A stretch of 64,000 nucleotides of DNA from CAZSSH01 sp964609825 (GTDB lineage Bacteria; Verrucomicrobiota; Lentisphaeria; Victivallales; Victivallaceae), in contig CAZSSH010000007.1 in the NCBI GenBank assembly GCA_964609825.1, positions 62,001 to 126,000 on the forward strand. Direction: 5' to 3'. Made by a program: the position numbers and the translations under genes. Below are positions 1 through 9,649 of the stretch, in pieces. The notes beneath the pieces are model-generated. The model had not been told where the DNA came from. It saw only the letters and a list, made by a program, of their open reading frames with translations, and made no database searches. Positions within the stretch are counted from its first letter, which is position 1. Each line of letters opens with the position of its first letter.

Positions 1-47
1 CTGAAAAGGCATGACAACAAACTTTACCGTTGAGGAAATAATTGGAA

Positions 48-1382
48 ATGGAAGAGAACAAAAAAGATCTGGAGCTGATGGATAAAATCGTCAGTTTGTG
101 CAAACGCCGCGGTTTCGTATTCCCGAGCTCGGAAATTTACGGCGGGATCAACGGCTTTTGGGACTACGGCCCCTACGGCTCGCGCATGAAGCGCGCGATT
201 GAAAACTTGTGGTGGCACGAAATGGTCGAAACCCGCGACAATGTCGAGGGGCTCGACTCGACGATCATTTGCCACCCCCGCGTCTGGAAGGCCTCCGGTC
301 ACCTCGACCAATTCAGCGACATGATGACCGACTGCCGCAAGTGCAAATCGCGTTTCCGCGTCGATCAGATGCCCGACCCGACCAAATGCAGCAATTGCGG
401 TTCGGCGGACTTGACCGAGCCCCGTGAATTTAACTTGATGATGAAAACCTTTGTCGGCCCCGTGTTTGATGAGGAGCACACCGCGTGGCTCCGCGCCGAG
501 AGTTGCCAGCCGATCTTTGTTGACTTTCACAGCGTCCGGGTGGCGACGCGCCAGAAGCTTCCTTTCGGGATCGCCCAGATCGGCAAGGCCTTCCGCAATG
601 AGATCAACCCGCGCAACTTTACCTTTCGCAGCCGCGAGTTTACCCAAATGGAGATGGAGTTCTTTTGCGAAGACGCGCAAGGGATGGAGTTTTTTGAGTA
701 CTGGAAAGCGCAGCGGATTAAGTATTACCGCGAAAAGTTGCTTTTCAGCGACGACTTCTTCCGCATTTATGAGCACGAAAAATTGGCTCACTATGCCAAA
801 GCGGCCGTGGATATCGAAGTCAAGTTCCCGTTTGGCTGGGGCGAGCTGGAGGGCATCCACCACCGCGGTACCTGGGATTTGACGCGCCACAGCGAGTTTT
901 CGGGCGAAGATTTGCAGTATATGGATCACGACAACGGCCGCAAGATTATGCCGACCGTCATCGAGACTTCGGTGGGGCTGGACCGCACCATGCTCGCTTT
1001 GCTGTGCCGCGCCTACGACGAGGATACCGCCGCCACCGCCAAAGAGGGGATGGAGGAGGATGTCCGCATCGTGATGCATTTGCCACCCTTGGTTGCTCCG
1101 GTGCAAGTCGCCGTGCTGCCGCTCTCCAAAAAATTGACCGAAAATGCGGAGGCTTTGTACAAAGACCTCAACCGCCATTTCCGCTCCGAAATGGATGTCA
1201 CCGGCAGCATCGGCAAACGCTATCGCCGCCAGGATGAAATTGGGACGCCGTTTTGCATCACCTTTGACTTTGAGTCGGGCGCCGACAACGCCGTCACCGT
1301 CCGTGACCGCGACAGCATGACGCAAGAGCGCGTCAATATTTCCCAATTGCGCAGCTATCTTGAGGAAAAAATCGGTATCTAA
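48..1382 (+). CDS. glyS: Glycyl-tRNA synthetase, single-chain dimeric class II type
   Basis: This enzyme charges tRNA-Gly with glycine in the cytosol. The 444-residue protein has the class II layout: an N-terminal catalytic core starting with GFVFPSSEIYGG, a four-cysteine zinc ribbon (Cys at about 96, 99, 114 and 117), motif 2 around FRNEI...FRSREFTQMEMEFF, motif 3 at SVGLDRTMLALL, and a C-terminal anticodon-binding domain from about residue 345. It is the alpha2 form, not the alpha/beta tetramer. An in-frame TTG lies at 42, but ATG at 48 is preferred, with GAGGAA at 32-37 as ribosome site. The gene is followed after six bases by the first of three paralogous membrane protein genes, so it probably heads that transcription unit. 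Function is near certain; the exact start is less so. Confidence 0.95.
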   Translation: MEENKKDLELMDKIVSLCKRRGFVFPSSEIYGGINGFWDYGPYGSRMKRAIENLWWHEMVETRDNVEGLDSTIICHPRVWKASGHLDQFSDMMTDCRKCKSRFRVDQMPDPTKCSNCGSADLTEPREFNLMMKTFVGPVFDEEHTAWLRAESCQPIFVDFHSVRVATRQKLPFGIAQIGKAFRNEINPRNFTFRSREFTQMEMEFFCEDAQGMEFFEYWKAQRIKYYREKLLFSDDFFRIYEHEKLAHYAKAAVDIEVKFPFGWGELEGIHHRGTWDLTRHSEFSGEDLQYMDHDNGRKIMPTVIETSVGLDRTMLALLCRAYDEDTAATAKEGMEEDVRIVMHLPPLVAPVQVAVLPLSKKLTENAEALYKDLNRHFRSEMDVTGSIGKRYRRQDEIGTPFCITFDFESGADNAVTVRDRDSMTQERVNISQLRSYLEEKIGI

Positions 1383-1388
1383 AACGGT

Positions 1389-3329
1389 ATGAAAAAATCC
1401 CCGGCGGCAATCGTAACAACGCTCAACTGTTTATGGCAAAGTGCGGCTCTGACGCTGTTGGCAGTATATGTGTCGGCAAATGTGCTCTACTGGCTGATTC
1501 CGGCTGCTTCGCCGGAACTCACCGAGACGTACAAACTCATTTTTATTGCGCGCGTCCGTTATGCTGTGCTGCCGGAGGCCAAGGAGCAGGGCAGTTATGT
1601 ATTGTGTACTTTGCTGTTGCCCTTGTTGGCCTATTTGGCGGTAAGGATCCGCAAAGTTCCGGCCAATTTGCTCAATTTTCTGGCGTGTTTGTGGTTGGCT
1701 TTGACGGTTTGGCTGATGTTCGGCAATGTTGAGTTTGTCAACACCGCCTTTCGCAAAGTTGGAGAGAGCCCGGCGCTGTTGATCAAAATCGATCTTTGCG
1801 CGGCGGCGATGGGGGTGCTCTTGTGGTTTTGGCGGCGTCCGCGGTTGAGTCGACGGTGGCTGCTGGCGCTGTCCCTGACAGTCGGCTTGTTGCTGACGGC
1901 GGCTTCGACGCTGTATGTGCCGGAGCGGATTACCGAATACTTTAACTTTCACTTTGACCCGATTTTGCAAGCGGTGAGTCAAACCGCCGGCGGGATGCAT
2001 TTTGTTCACCAGTACGGTTTTTATCCTGAGTTTTTGCGTCCGGTCTTTCACTTTGTTCCGGCGACGATTCGCAACATCAATGTGGTGTTTTCGCTGATGA
2101 CCTATTTTTCGTTTGCGATGGTATTGCTGGCGGCGTGGCGGATGATCCGCAATCCGTTGGTTTTTTTGTTTTTATCCGGAGCGTTGGCTGTTTTTTGTAC
2201 CATGGGTTGGGGGCAGATCAACGGCAACGGATTTGATCCCTATTTCCCGTATTATCCGATCCGGACGGTGTTTCCGACCTTGTTTCTGGCGTTGGCGGCG
2301 GTTTACTGCCACCGGCCGTTCCGGCATTTTTACCTCGTCGCCGGAGTGCTGGCGGGGGCGGGCGTGTTTTGGAATTTCGACGTCGGCGTGGTGGCCTTTG
2401 GCGCGTTTGTGTTTCTGTTCGGCGTTGAAATGTGGTTTGAGCCGCGCCAAAAATGGCGGCCGTTGGTAATTTATCTTTTGACATTTGCGGTCGCGGTGCC
2501 AGTGATTTGGGGGTATTTTTGCTGTCTCAATCAAAAAATACTGACTCCCGCAATTTTATTTCAAATGCAGCGGTCCTGCGCGGTGGCGGGATATTTTATG
2601 CTGCCGATGCCCGCTTTGCCGTTTTTTTGGGGGATGCTGCTGGCGGTTTATGTGTCCGGGATTGTTTGGGGAATTTACACGCTCTCGCGGCATGACTGCG
2701 ATCCGGGGGCACGGTGGGTGATGTTTGCCTCGGTAATCGGGCTCGGTGTTTTCAGCTACTATGCCGGTCGCAGCCATGTTTTAAATATGCCGCATGTAAT
2801 TTATCCGGCGCTGCTGATTTTGGGAGTTTATTTAGACCGGGCGATCCGGTTGTGCCGCTTTGAATCCTTGCGGTTGTCGGCGCTGGCACTGGCTTTCCCG
2901 GGGCTCTTTGTTGCTGCTGCTGCGTGGTATTGTATGCTTTCGACATTGCCGTCTTTGTCGGCGGCCTTCCAGAAAAATGTCGGCGGCGCGGTTTGGGAAA
3001 AGCCCGGGGTACTCCATGCTGATGCCGAATATATCCGCAATTGCGCCAATGGCCGCAAGGCGAATATATTCGGTACGTTTCAGGGATTTTTGTATGCCCA
3101 GAGCAGGACGCGCGGCGACGTGGTCAACAGCAATGAAGTCGAGACAATCCTCCAGTCGGAGTGCGAACGGGTGGTGCGGCAGACGGCGGAGTCCGGCAGT
3201 CCATTGTTTTTGGCGTCTCCGGCTCCTTGGGGTATCCGGTTTGATGACGATTTTCTCCAGCGATATTATGAACTTAAGGGAGTCAGCGCCACCGGAAGGA
3301 TTCATTATTACGAACCGCGCCGAAAGTAG
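1389..3329 (+). CDS. Polytopic membrane protein, first of three tandem paralogues (unknown function, possibly GT-C-like)
   Basis: I do not recognise a named family. The 646-residue product has roughly a dozen hydrophobic segments from residue 15 to about 520, then a C-terminal soluble part. Four motifs are shared with the next two genes: HQYGFYP near residue 207, DPYFPYYPIRT near 282, GVFWNFD near 327, and YYAGRSH near 456. The tail holds an NIFGTFQGFLYAQS block near 558. A polar loop motif of the QYGFYP kind just before a membrane helix recalls lipid-linked-sugar GT-C transferases (an inference), but I see no clear catalytic Asp or Glu pair. The gene starts six bases after glyS with no obvious ribosome site, so it may be translationally coupled. 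It is the most divergent of the three copies. Confidence 0.75.
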   Translation: MKKSPAAIVTTLNCLWQSAALTLLAVYVSANVLYWLIPAASPELTETYKLIFIARVRYAVLPEAKEQGSYVLCTLLLPLLAYLAVRIRKVPANLLNFLACLWLALTVWLMFGNVEFVNTAFRKVGESPALLIKIDLCAAAMGVLLWFWRRPRLSRRWLLALSLTVGLLLTAASTLYVPERITEYFNFHFDPILQAVSQTAGGMHFVHQYGFYPEFLRPVFHFVPATIRNINVVFSLMTYFSFAMVLLAAWRMIRNPLVFLFLSGALAVFCTMGWGQINGNGFDPYFPYYPIRTVFPTLFLALAAVYCHRPFRHFYLVAGVLAGAGVFWNFDVGVVAFGAFVFLFGVEMWFEPRQKWRPLVIYLLTFAVAVPVIWGYFCCLNQKILTPAILFQMQRSCAVAGYFMLPMPALPFFWGMLLAVYVSGIVWGIYTLSRHDCDPGARWVMFASVIGLGVFSYYAGRSHVLNMPHVIYPALLILGVYLDRAIRLCRFESLRLSALALAFPGLFVAAAAWYCMLSTLPSLSAAFQKNVGGAVWEKPGVLHADAEYIRNCANGRKANIFGTFQGFLYAQSRTRGDVVNSNEVETILQSECERVVRQTAESGSPLFLASPAPWGIRFDDDFLQRYYELKGVSATGRIHYYEPRRK

Positions 3330-3341
3330 GGAGGATACAGG

Positions 3342-5303
3342 ATGTTTGGCAGAGAATCGCTGATGCAAAAGGCCGGGCGTCTGGACGCCGATGCAGTTTT
3401 GGTGTTGTTTTTATTGGGCGGGTTGGCGACGCTTTTTTACTATTGTTTGCCGGGGACGGATCCGGCCGCGGCAGAGGCGGCGGGCAAGCTTTTCTCCGCC
3501 AATCTGCAAAAAGAGCTGTTGCCGGAGCCGACGGAGCAGCATACATATCTTTTGAGTTTGCTGGTGCTGCCGGTGCTGACAGTGCTGATTGTCCGGTACA
3601 ACCGGTGGTCACTGCCGGTAATCGCCGGAGCCGGTTTATGGCTGGGGTTTTGGGGCGTCATGCTTTTTTGCGACGATAGCTGGATAAAGGTGGTATTTAC
3701 CGCTTCGCTGGCCGACGTTAAAATGCAGACATTGACCGTCCTGATTGTCGCTGGTTTGCTTTTTTTTCTTTTTCGTCATCGGTTAAAACTCAACGGCGCG
3801 GTCATTTTGGCGTCATGCGCAGTAGTCGGTCTTTTTTTTACGGTCGGTTTTTCCATCTATAATCCGACGCGGATGCTCAATTATTTTACCCACCATTATG
3901 AAATTCTCTGTTATGCCGTAAGCCAAAGTGCGGCCGGCTATCCGACATTGCATCAATACGGTTTTTATCCCGATTATCTGGCACCGGTTTTTACGTTTAT
4001 CAATTTGGATGTGCGCAATTTTAACGGGATCATGAGCCTGCTTAATTTCGTTGTTTTTATGACAATGCTGCTGGCTTTTTGGCAATTTTGCCGCAATAAG
4101 ATTGTCGCCGTGGTCTATACGCTGGTGATGGTTTATTTCAGCAACTCGACGGTGGGTATTTTAAACGGCAACTCTTTTGATCCTTATTTTGCCTATTACC
4201 CGATCCGGACGATTGTCCCGGCGCTCAGTATTTTTGGGGTGGCGCTTTATCTTAAATATCCCGGAAGGAGATGGATATTGCCGGTATTGGGAGTGATTTC
4301 GGGAGCGGGCGTGTTTTGGAACCTTGACAGCGGCATCACCGTCGCGGTGGCGCTGTGGGGGTGGTTTGTCATCGAATTCGGTTTTTCCATTCGGGAAAAA
4401 CGTTCCAGCCGGCAGCCTTTGCTCACTTTTGGCGCATGGTTTCTGACCGCGCTCGTCATTGTCTGGGGGCTCTTATGTTACCGCCACCAAATGTGGCTGA
4501 CGCCGTCGGTTTTATTCAAATATCAGAAAATTTTTGCCGTCGGCGGCTTTTATATGCTGCCGGTGCAACCGCTGCCCAACGCATGGGTCTTTTTTGCCGC
4601 CGTGCCGGTGATTGCTCTGGTGCGCGGGATTTTCGGGCGGATGACAAGTCCGGCCAATCTGCCCGTCCGCTGGGGGATGTATCTGGGGATTTTGGCGCTG
4701 GGTCTTTTCAGTTATTACATGGGCCGCAGTCATATTTTAGTGCTGTCGACGGTAATTTATCCGGCAATGATTCTGCTTTTTTTGTGGCTTGATGAAGCAT
4801 TGCGTTTTGCCAAGCTCAGGGGGTGGCGATTCCCCGGTGTTTTGATGAGTATTCCGGTGTTGACTTTTGCGGGTTTGATTTTTCCGGTTTATATCAATAC
4901 ACTCCCTGAGCTGTTTGGCCTGGTGGCGGGCAATATGGTTGCTTTTGTCAAGAATGAGCCGGGGACATTGGACTTAAAAGCCGCAGTGATCCGTAATTTT
5001 GCCGACGGTCGTAAAATCAATATTTTCGGCAATCATCAGGGTTTGCTTTATCTGCAAAGCGGTTGCGTTTCTCCTCTGGTCAACGGCGGCGAAATCGAAA
5101 TCATTTTGGAGTCCGACCGGCAGCGGATTTTAAATGAGCTTGGCAAAGCGGAGTATCCGTTGGTGATTAATGGCAATAATGACCCCGACCGCTTGCAGAT
5201 CCCGGAGTCTTTGCTCAAATTGCAATACCGTCTGGTGGCCGCCGATCCGGGCTCGGGGATGCGTTTTTATGTGCCGGCCAAAGAGCATAAAAGCGCGGAG
5301 TAA
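3342..5303 (+). CDS. Polytopic membrane protein, second tandem paralogue
   Basis: The 653-residue product is a paralogue of the flanking two genes. It has the same multi-helix architecture and the same motifs: HQYGFYPDYL near residue 204, DPYFAYYPIRT near 280, GVFWNLDSGI near 325, SYYMGRSH near 457, and NIFGNHQGLLYLQSG in the C-terminal soluble part. It resembles the third copy more closely than the first, for example in NLDSGITVAVA, VFKYQKIFAV and the end of the protein. A strong GGGAGGA ribosome site precedes the ATG. Spacing to the first copy is 12 bases, so the three genes are very likely co-transcribed. Function is unknown; an integral inner-membrane glycosyltransferase or a polysaccharide-processing role is only a guess from topology. 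Confidence 0.75.
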   Translation: MFGRESLMQKAGRLDADAVLVLFLLGGLATLFYYCLPGTDPAAAEAAGKLFSANLQKELLPEPTEQHTYLLSLLVLPVLTVLIVRYNRWSLPVIAGAGLWLGFWGVMLFCDDSWIKVVFTASLADVKMQTLTVLIVAGLLFFLFRHRLKLNGAVILASCAVVGLFFTVGFSIYNPTRMLNYFTHHYEILCYAVSQSAAGYPTLHQYGFYPDYLAPVFTFINLDVRNFNGIMSLLNFVVFMTMLLAFWQFCRNKIVAVVYTLVMVYFSNSTVGILNGNSFDPYFAYYPIRTIVPALSIFGVALYLKYPGRRWILPVLGVISGAGVFWNLDSGITVAVALWGWFVIEFGFSIREKRSSRQPLLTFGAWFLTALVIVWGLLCYRHQMWLTPSVLFKYQKIFAVGGFYMLPVQPLPNAWVFFAAVPVIALVRGIFGRMTSPANLPVRWGMYLGILALGLFSYYMGRSHILVLSTVIYPAMILLFLWLDEALRFAKLRGWRFPGVLMSIPVLTFAGLIFPVYINTLPELFGLVAGNMVAFVKNEPGTLDLKAAVIRNFADGRKINIFGNHQGLLYLQSGCVSPLVNGGEIEIILESDRQRILNELGKAEYPLVINGNNDPDRLQIPESLLKLQYRLVAADPGSGMRFYVPAKEHKSAE

Positions 5304-5329
5304 ATCTGCCGCCGCAATGGAGTTTTGCC

Positions 5330-7282
5330 ATGATTGGAAAATTTTCGTTTATCAGAAAAATGTCGGTGATGCAAATGGACTGCCTGGGGACGGTTGGATT
5401 GCTGACGTTGGTTTCGGCGACGGCTTATTGGCTGTTGCCGTCCCCCGATCCGGCGACCTTCGAAAAAGTTAATTCTCTGTTTATCCCGATGTTTCGCAAT
5501 GATTTACAGCCGGAGCCGGGAGAGCAATGGACCTATTTGCTCGGGTTGATATTGCTGCCGGTGATTGCCGGACTGTTGGTGTGGTTTCAGCGCCGGGGTA
5601 TTCCGCCGGCGGCGGGCGGCTGCTTCTGGCTGGGATTCTTTGGCATCATGCTGTTTTACCGTGCGGATTGGATTCGGGCCAATTTTTCGGTCATCGCGGG
5701 TAACAGCGGCTGGCTGCTGGCTGCTGGTTTGGTTTTTGCGCTGACGCTTGGGGGATTGTTTTGGCGGCGGCTCAACCTTTCCGACAAATTGATTTGGTGG
5801 ACGGTGATTTTGGCCGGGTTCTTTTTTACGGTCGGCTTGTCGCTTTACGATCCGGCAAAAATGTTGAATTATTTTACGTTGCACTGGGAGGTGATTTGCT
5901 ATGCGGTCAGTCAAAGTGCACTCGGCAGCCCGACCTTGCATCAATATGGTTTTTATCCTGACTTTCTGAGTGTGATTTTTCGTTTTTTTGAGGTTAATAT
6001 CCGTAATCTCAATGTGATTTTGAGCCTCCTGAATTTTATTGTCTTTCTGGCGATTTTTGCCGCCTTTTGGCAATTTTGCCGCAACAAGGTGATCGCGCTC
6101 GTGTATGCAGTGCTGCTGATTTTTGTCAGTAACTCTCTGAGCGGCACGCTGAACGGCCGTGAATACGATCCTTATTTCGCCTATTGCCCGATCCGGACGA
6201 TTGTCCCGGCAATCAGCATTTTTTTGATGATGATGTATCTCAAGTATCCACGGCGCCGGGTGTTGCCGGTGCTGGGAGCGGTTGCCGGGGCGGGGGTGTT
6301 TTGGAATCTGGACAGCGGGATTACGGTGGCGGTGGCGGTATTTTCTTTTTTGGCGGTGGAAACGTTGGCCGGCTGCTTGCGCAAAGAGCCTGATTGGCGG
6401 CCGTTGAAAGAGTTTGCATTTTGGTTTGCCGCGTTATTCGCCGGTGTTTGGTTGCTTTTGTGTTGGCGGCACGGGATGTGGCTGACGCCGCAAGTGGTGT
6501 TTAAGTATCAGAAGATTTTTGCGGTCAGCGGTTATTTCATGTTGCCGGTCCAGCCGCTTCCCGACGCTTGGGGATTTTTTGCCGGAGTGTCGGTGATTGC
6601 GTTGACGTGGGGATTTTTTATGCAAAAAAACAGTATGGATAACGCGACTGCACGTTGGGTGTTGTATCTGGCAATATTGTCGCTCGGGTTATTCAGCTAT
6701 TATATGGGACGCAGTCATTTGTCGGTGTTGACTCCGGTGATTTACCCGGTGCTGGTGATTTTGGCAGTCTGGCTGGACGGCGCGGTCCGGCTTTCGGCGG
6801 TCCGGGAGCTCAAAAAATACAGCATTCTGTTAAGTGTGCCGGTATTGGTTTTGTTTGCTCTCTCCGTGCCGATGTTGGTCAATGTGTTACCGCAATTAAT
6901 CCCGGCCGGATCGTCGCACATGGTGGCGGCAATCAAAAACGAGCCCGGAGTGTTGGAAGAAAAGGCGAATTTGATCCGCGCCTTTGCCAATGGCGGAAAA
7001 ATCAATATCTTCGGCAAGCATCAGGGGTTGCTTTACATGCAAAGTCAAACCGTCTCCGGTATCGCGGACAGTGGTGAAATTGAAATAATTTTGCTGGCGG
7101 ATTTGGAGCGGATTTGGACCAAGCTTGCCGATTCGCCTTATCCGCTGGTGATTTGCGAAGGTGATCCCATGCGTTTGCCGATGCCGGAGCAATTGTTGAG
7201 CCAAAAGTACCAGCTCGTCCAGTACGATCCGGTCGGTATTTTATTTTATTTGCCCAAAAAAGGAATCGATCATGCTCAGTAA
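5330..7282 (+). CDS. Polytopic membrane protein, third tandem paralogue
   Basis: The 650-residue product is the third member of the tandem family. It carries HQYGFYPDFL near residue 204, DPYFAYCPIRT near 282 (Tyr replaced by Cys), GVFWNLDSGITV near 325, SYYMGRSHL near 457 and NIFGKHQGLLYMQS in the tail. Hydrophobic segments run from about residue 15 to 530. GGAG about ten bases before the ATG is the ribosome site. Its last 11 bases overlap the start of the ComM-type gene, which ties the three-gene array to comM in one unit. Whether the three copies work together, for example as a hetero-oligomer or on successive substrates, cannot be read from sequence. Confidence 0.75.
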   Translation: MIGKFSFIRKMSVMQMDCLGTVGLLTLVSATAYWLLPSPDPATFEKVNSLFIPMFRNDLQPEPGEQWTYLLGLILLPVIAGLLVWFQRRGIPPAAGGCFWLGFFGIMLFYRADWIRANFSVIAGNSGWLLAAGLVFALTLGGLFWRRLNLSDKLIWWTVILAGFFFTVGLSLYDPAKMLNYFTLHWEVICYAVSQSALGSPTLHQYGFYPDFLSVIFRFFEVNIRNLNVILSLLNFIVFLAIFAAFWQFCRNKVIALVYAVLLIFVSNSLSGTLNGREYDPYFAYCPIRTIVPAISIFLMMMYLKYPRRRVLPVLGAVAGAGVFWNLDSGITVAVAVFSFLAVETLAGCLRKEPDWRPLKEFAFWFAALFAGVWLLLCWRHGMWLTPQVVFKYQKIFAVSGYFMLPVQPLPDAWGFFAGVSVIALTWGFFMQKNSMDNATARWVLYLAILSLGLFSYYMGRSHLSVLTPVIYPVLVILAVWLDGAVRLSAVRELKKYSILLSVPVLVLFALSVPMLVNVLPQLIPAGSSHMVAAIKNEPGVLEEKANLIRAFANGGKINIFGKHQGLLYMQSQTVSGIADSGEIEIILLADLERIWTKLADSPYPLVICEGDPMRLPMPEQLLSQKYQLVQYDPVGILFYLPKKGIDHAQ

Positions 7283-8828
7283 AACCTATTCGGCGACGGT
7301 GGTCGGGATTGACGCCCATCTGGTCGAGATCGAGCTCAATATCACCGGCAATTCGGGGGCCAACGGCGCCTTGAGCACGGTGTCGATCGTCGGTTTGCCC
7401 GACAACGCCATCAAAGAGAGCAAAGACCGCGTGCGCTCGGCCATCCAGAGCTCGGGGTTTACCCATCCGTCCGGGTTTGTGGTGGTCAATCTGGCGCCAG
7501 CTTACCTCAAAAAAGAGGGGGTGTCGTTTGACCTCGGGATTGCCTTGGGGATGCTCGCTTTGTCGGGGATGGCCGATGCGGCCAAACTGCGCCGTACCGG
7601 GGTCATCGGCGAACTTGCCTTGGACGGCTCGGTGCGTCCCGTCAAGGGCGTGCTTCCCGCCGCCGACTGTCTGGCGGCGCAAACTGATTTGGACGCCTTG
7701 CTGGTCCCGGCGGCCAATGCCCACGAGGCCGCGTTGGCGGCAGGCGAGCGGATCAAAGTTTACCCGGTCGGCACTCTCAAAGAAGCGGTCGAGTTTTTAA
7801 ACCGCCCGGCGACGGTGCCCTATACGGCCGATTTTGCGCAATTCACTGCCGACGCGCTGGCCGCGGCCGAGCTTGATTTTGCCGATGTCAAGGGGCAGAG
7901 TCTGGCCAAACGCGCCTTGGAAATCGCCGCCGCCGGGGCGCACAATATTTTATTGATCGGGCCGCCGGGGACGGGGAAGTCCATGACCGCGATGCGGCTC
8001 CCCGGGATTTTGCCGCCGATGACCTTTGAGGAAACGTTGGAAGTCAGCCGCATTCACAGCATTTTGGGCTTATTGCAGGACGGCAATGCGCTGCTCCGGA
8101 CGCGCCCCTTTCGCTCGCCGCACCATACCATCTCCGATGTGGGGCTGATTGGCGGCGGCAAGGATATCCGCCCGGGGGAAATCAGCTTGGCCCATAACGG
8201 AGTATTGTTTTTGGACGAATTCCCTGAATTCAAGCGCCATGTTTTGGAGGTGCTGCGCCAACCTTTGGAGGCGGGGTGCATCAATGTCTCGCGGGCGGCG
8301 GGAAGTGTGACGTTTCCGGCCCGCTTCATGCTCTGTGCGGCGATGAATCCGTGCCCGTGCGGGCGCGGCGACTATGAGCTCGGGTGCACCTGCAAATTGG
8401 AGGAAAAGCGACGCTACCGGCAAAAGATATCGGGCCCCTTGCTGGACCGCATCGACCTCACGGTCGAGCTGCGGCAATTGAGCGAAAATGAGCTTTTGTC
8501 CGCTCCGACGGGTGAGTCGAGCGCGGTCATCCGCGAGCGGGTATTGACGGCGCGGCAAATCCAGTCGCAGCGCTTTGCCGCGCGCAAAATTCACTGCAAC
8601 AGCCAGATGACCAGCCGCGATTTGCAGGAGTTTTGCCGGATCGACCTCAAAGGGCAGCAGCTTCTCAAGCAGGCGATTGCCCGCTTTCAACTCAGTCCGC
8701 GCGCCTATGACCGGATTTTAAAAGTGGCGCGCACCGTCGCCGACTTGGCGGGGGCGAAAGACATCGGCGAGCGGCATTTGTTTGAGGCGGTCAACTACCG
8801 TTCGGTACACTTGCCCGCGAGCCGGTAG
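7272..8828 (+). CDS. comM: YifB/ComM-family Mg-chelatase-like AAA+ ATPase
   Basis: The 518-residue protein is a typical full-length ComM/YifB member. ComM is known in several bacteria as a branch-migration helicase that promotes integration of transformed DNA. The N-terminal S5-like half contains GLPDNAIKESKDRVRSAI. It is followed by a Walker A motif LIGPPGTGKS near residue 228, a Walker B motif VLFLDEFPEF near 315, a Mg-chelatase-like sensor region, and a cysteine cluster CPCGRGDYELGCTC near 358. The C-terminal domain has LSPRAYDRILKVARTVADL. It overlaps the upstream membrane protein gene by 11 bases and the convergent AraC gene by 34 bases. A ComF homologue at 54264 in the same window makes competence-type DNA handling plausible, but no DNA-uptake channel gene is visible here. 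Confidence 0.92.
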   Translation: MLSKTYSATVVGIDAHLVEIELNITGNSGANGALSTVSIVGLPDNAIKESKDRVRSAIQSSGFTHPSGFVVVNLAPAYLKKEGVSFDLGIALGMLALSGMADAAKLRRTGVIGELALDGSVRPVKGVLPAADCLAAQTDLDALLVPAANAHEAALAAGERIKVYPVGTLKEAVEFLNRPATVPYTADFAQFTADALAAAELDFADVKGQSLAKRALEIAAAGAHNILLIGPPGTGKSMTAMRLPGILPPMTFEETLEVSRIHSILGLLQDGNALLRTRPFRSPHHTISDVGLIGGGKDIRPGEISLAHNGVLFLDEFPEFKRHVLEVLRQPLEAGCINVSRAAGSVTFPARFMLCAAMNPCPCGRGDYELGCTCKLEEKRRYRQKISGPLLDRIDLTVELRQLSENELLSAPTGESSAVIRERVLTARQIQSQRFAARKIHCNSQMTSRDLQEFCRIDLKGQQLLKQAIARFQLSPRAYDRILKVARTVADLAGAKDIGERHLFEAVNYRSVHLPASR

Positions 8829-9532
8829 TCGCCGGGGGTGACGCCGTGAATCTGTTTAAAGCGGCGGATGAAGTACGCCGGGTCGGCGAAGCCGCAGGCT
8901 TGCGCGATCTCATTAATATTGCCGTAGGGCGATTGCAGCAATTGCCGGGCCTGACGCATCCGGCAGTCGGTGATGCGGCGGCCGGGCGAAGTTTGCAAAT
9001 ACCGGCGGTACAGCTGCTTTAACAAGCTCTCGCTCACTTGCGATTGCCGGGCGGCGGCGGCCAAATCAATCGTTTCGCCGTAATGCTGCAAAATAAAGTT
9101 TTCCGCCCGTTGCAGCGCCGCGGGCAGCACCGGGCGCGGTTCATTGCAGCGCAGTTGCTCCAAACGCTGCGTCACCGCCGACAGCAAACACCCGGCCGGA
9201 TCGGTCTCAAAGCGTTTGGCCAATGCGGTCAAATCATGCATCCATGCTTGCAAATAGGTCTCGTTGCGGACATCCCAAAGCAGCGGCTCGCCGGTCATGT
9301 CGCCCTCAAAGATCACATACGTAGTGGTCGTCGGCTCGTGATTGATCTGATTGTGCCGCAAGCCCCGCGGCAGCAGCAGGAGCGACTTCGCCGGGCAGTC
9401 AAAGCTTAAATCCTCGACATCGATCCGGCAGTGACCGGTATCGATCAAAATCGCCTCGGCCCCGCCGTGGGAGTGAAACGCGACGTTTTCTGTCCCGGCA
9501 AAGGTGTCGGCGGCATACAGCTGATACGGCAT
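8795..9532 (-). CDS. AraC-family transcriptional regulator
   Basis: The 245-residue protein has an N-terminal cupin-like sensor part (FHSHGGAEAILIDTGHCRI, then LLPRGLRHNQINHEP) and a C-terminal double helix-turn-helix AraC domain from about residue 145. The C-terminal signature is clear: GNINEIAQACGFADPAYFIRRFKQIHGVTPGDYR. Such proteins bind a sugar or related effector and activate nearby catabolic genes. It is divergent from the nucleoside hydrolase gene at 9650, its most likely target, with a 117-base shared upstream region. Its 3' end overlaps the convergent comM by 34 bases. A weak AGGA lies 12 bases before the ATG, so the start is moderately certain. Confidence 0.88.
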   Translation of the reverse strand: MPYQLYAADTFAGTENVAFHSHGGAEAILIDTGHCRIDVEDLSFDCPAKSLLLLPRGLRHNQINHEPTTTTYVIFEGDMTGEPLLWDVRNETYLQAWMHDLTALAKRFETDPAGCLLSAVTQRLEQLRCNEPRPVLPAALQRAENFILQHYGETIDLAAAARQSQVSESLLKQLYRRYLQTSPGRRITDCRMRQARQLLQSPYGNINEIAQACGFADPAYFIRRFKQIHGVTPGDYRLAGKCTER

Positions 9533-9633
9533 ATTGTCTGAAAGTCCTGTTTTTATGTCAATTTATCCGGTACTTGCGCAGTTGAAAAAACTGTTTCTCC
9601 TGTTACATTATATCATAAAAGAAAAAAGTCAAA

Positions 9634-9649
9634 CCAGCTGGAGAAAAAA
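9634..9649 (+). promoter_or_regulatory. CCAGCTGG palindrome and ribosome site before the nucleoside hydrolase gene
   Basis: An 8-base perfect palindrome CCAGCTGG at 9634-9641 overlaps the GGAG ribosome site of the ATG at 9650. It could be an operator half or only a feature of the leader. Upstream, TTGAAA at 9582-9587 with TACATT 16 bases later is a possible weak promoter. No experimentally known site is matched. Confidence 0.25.

Noticed and set aside
24..1346. Long minus-strand frame opposite glyS
   Set aside because: It mirrors the synthetase frame, has no family motifs and no ribosome site; the plus-strand gene is certain.
9533..9561. TTGACA-17-GACAAT promoter for the AraC gene at 9532
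   Set aside because: The putative -10 would abut the start codon, so transcription would begin inside the gene; not credible without mapping.
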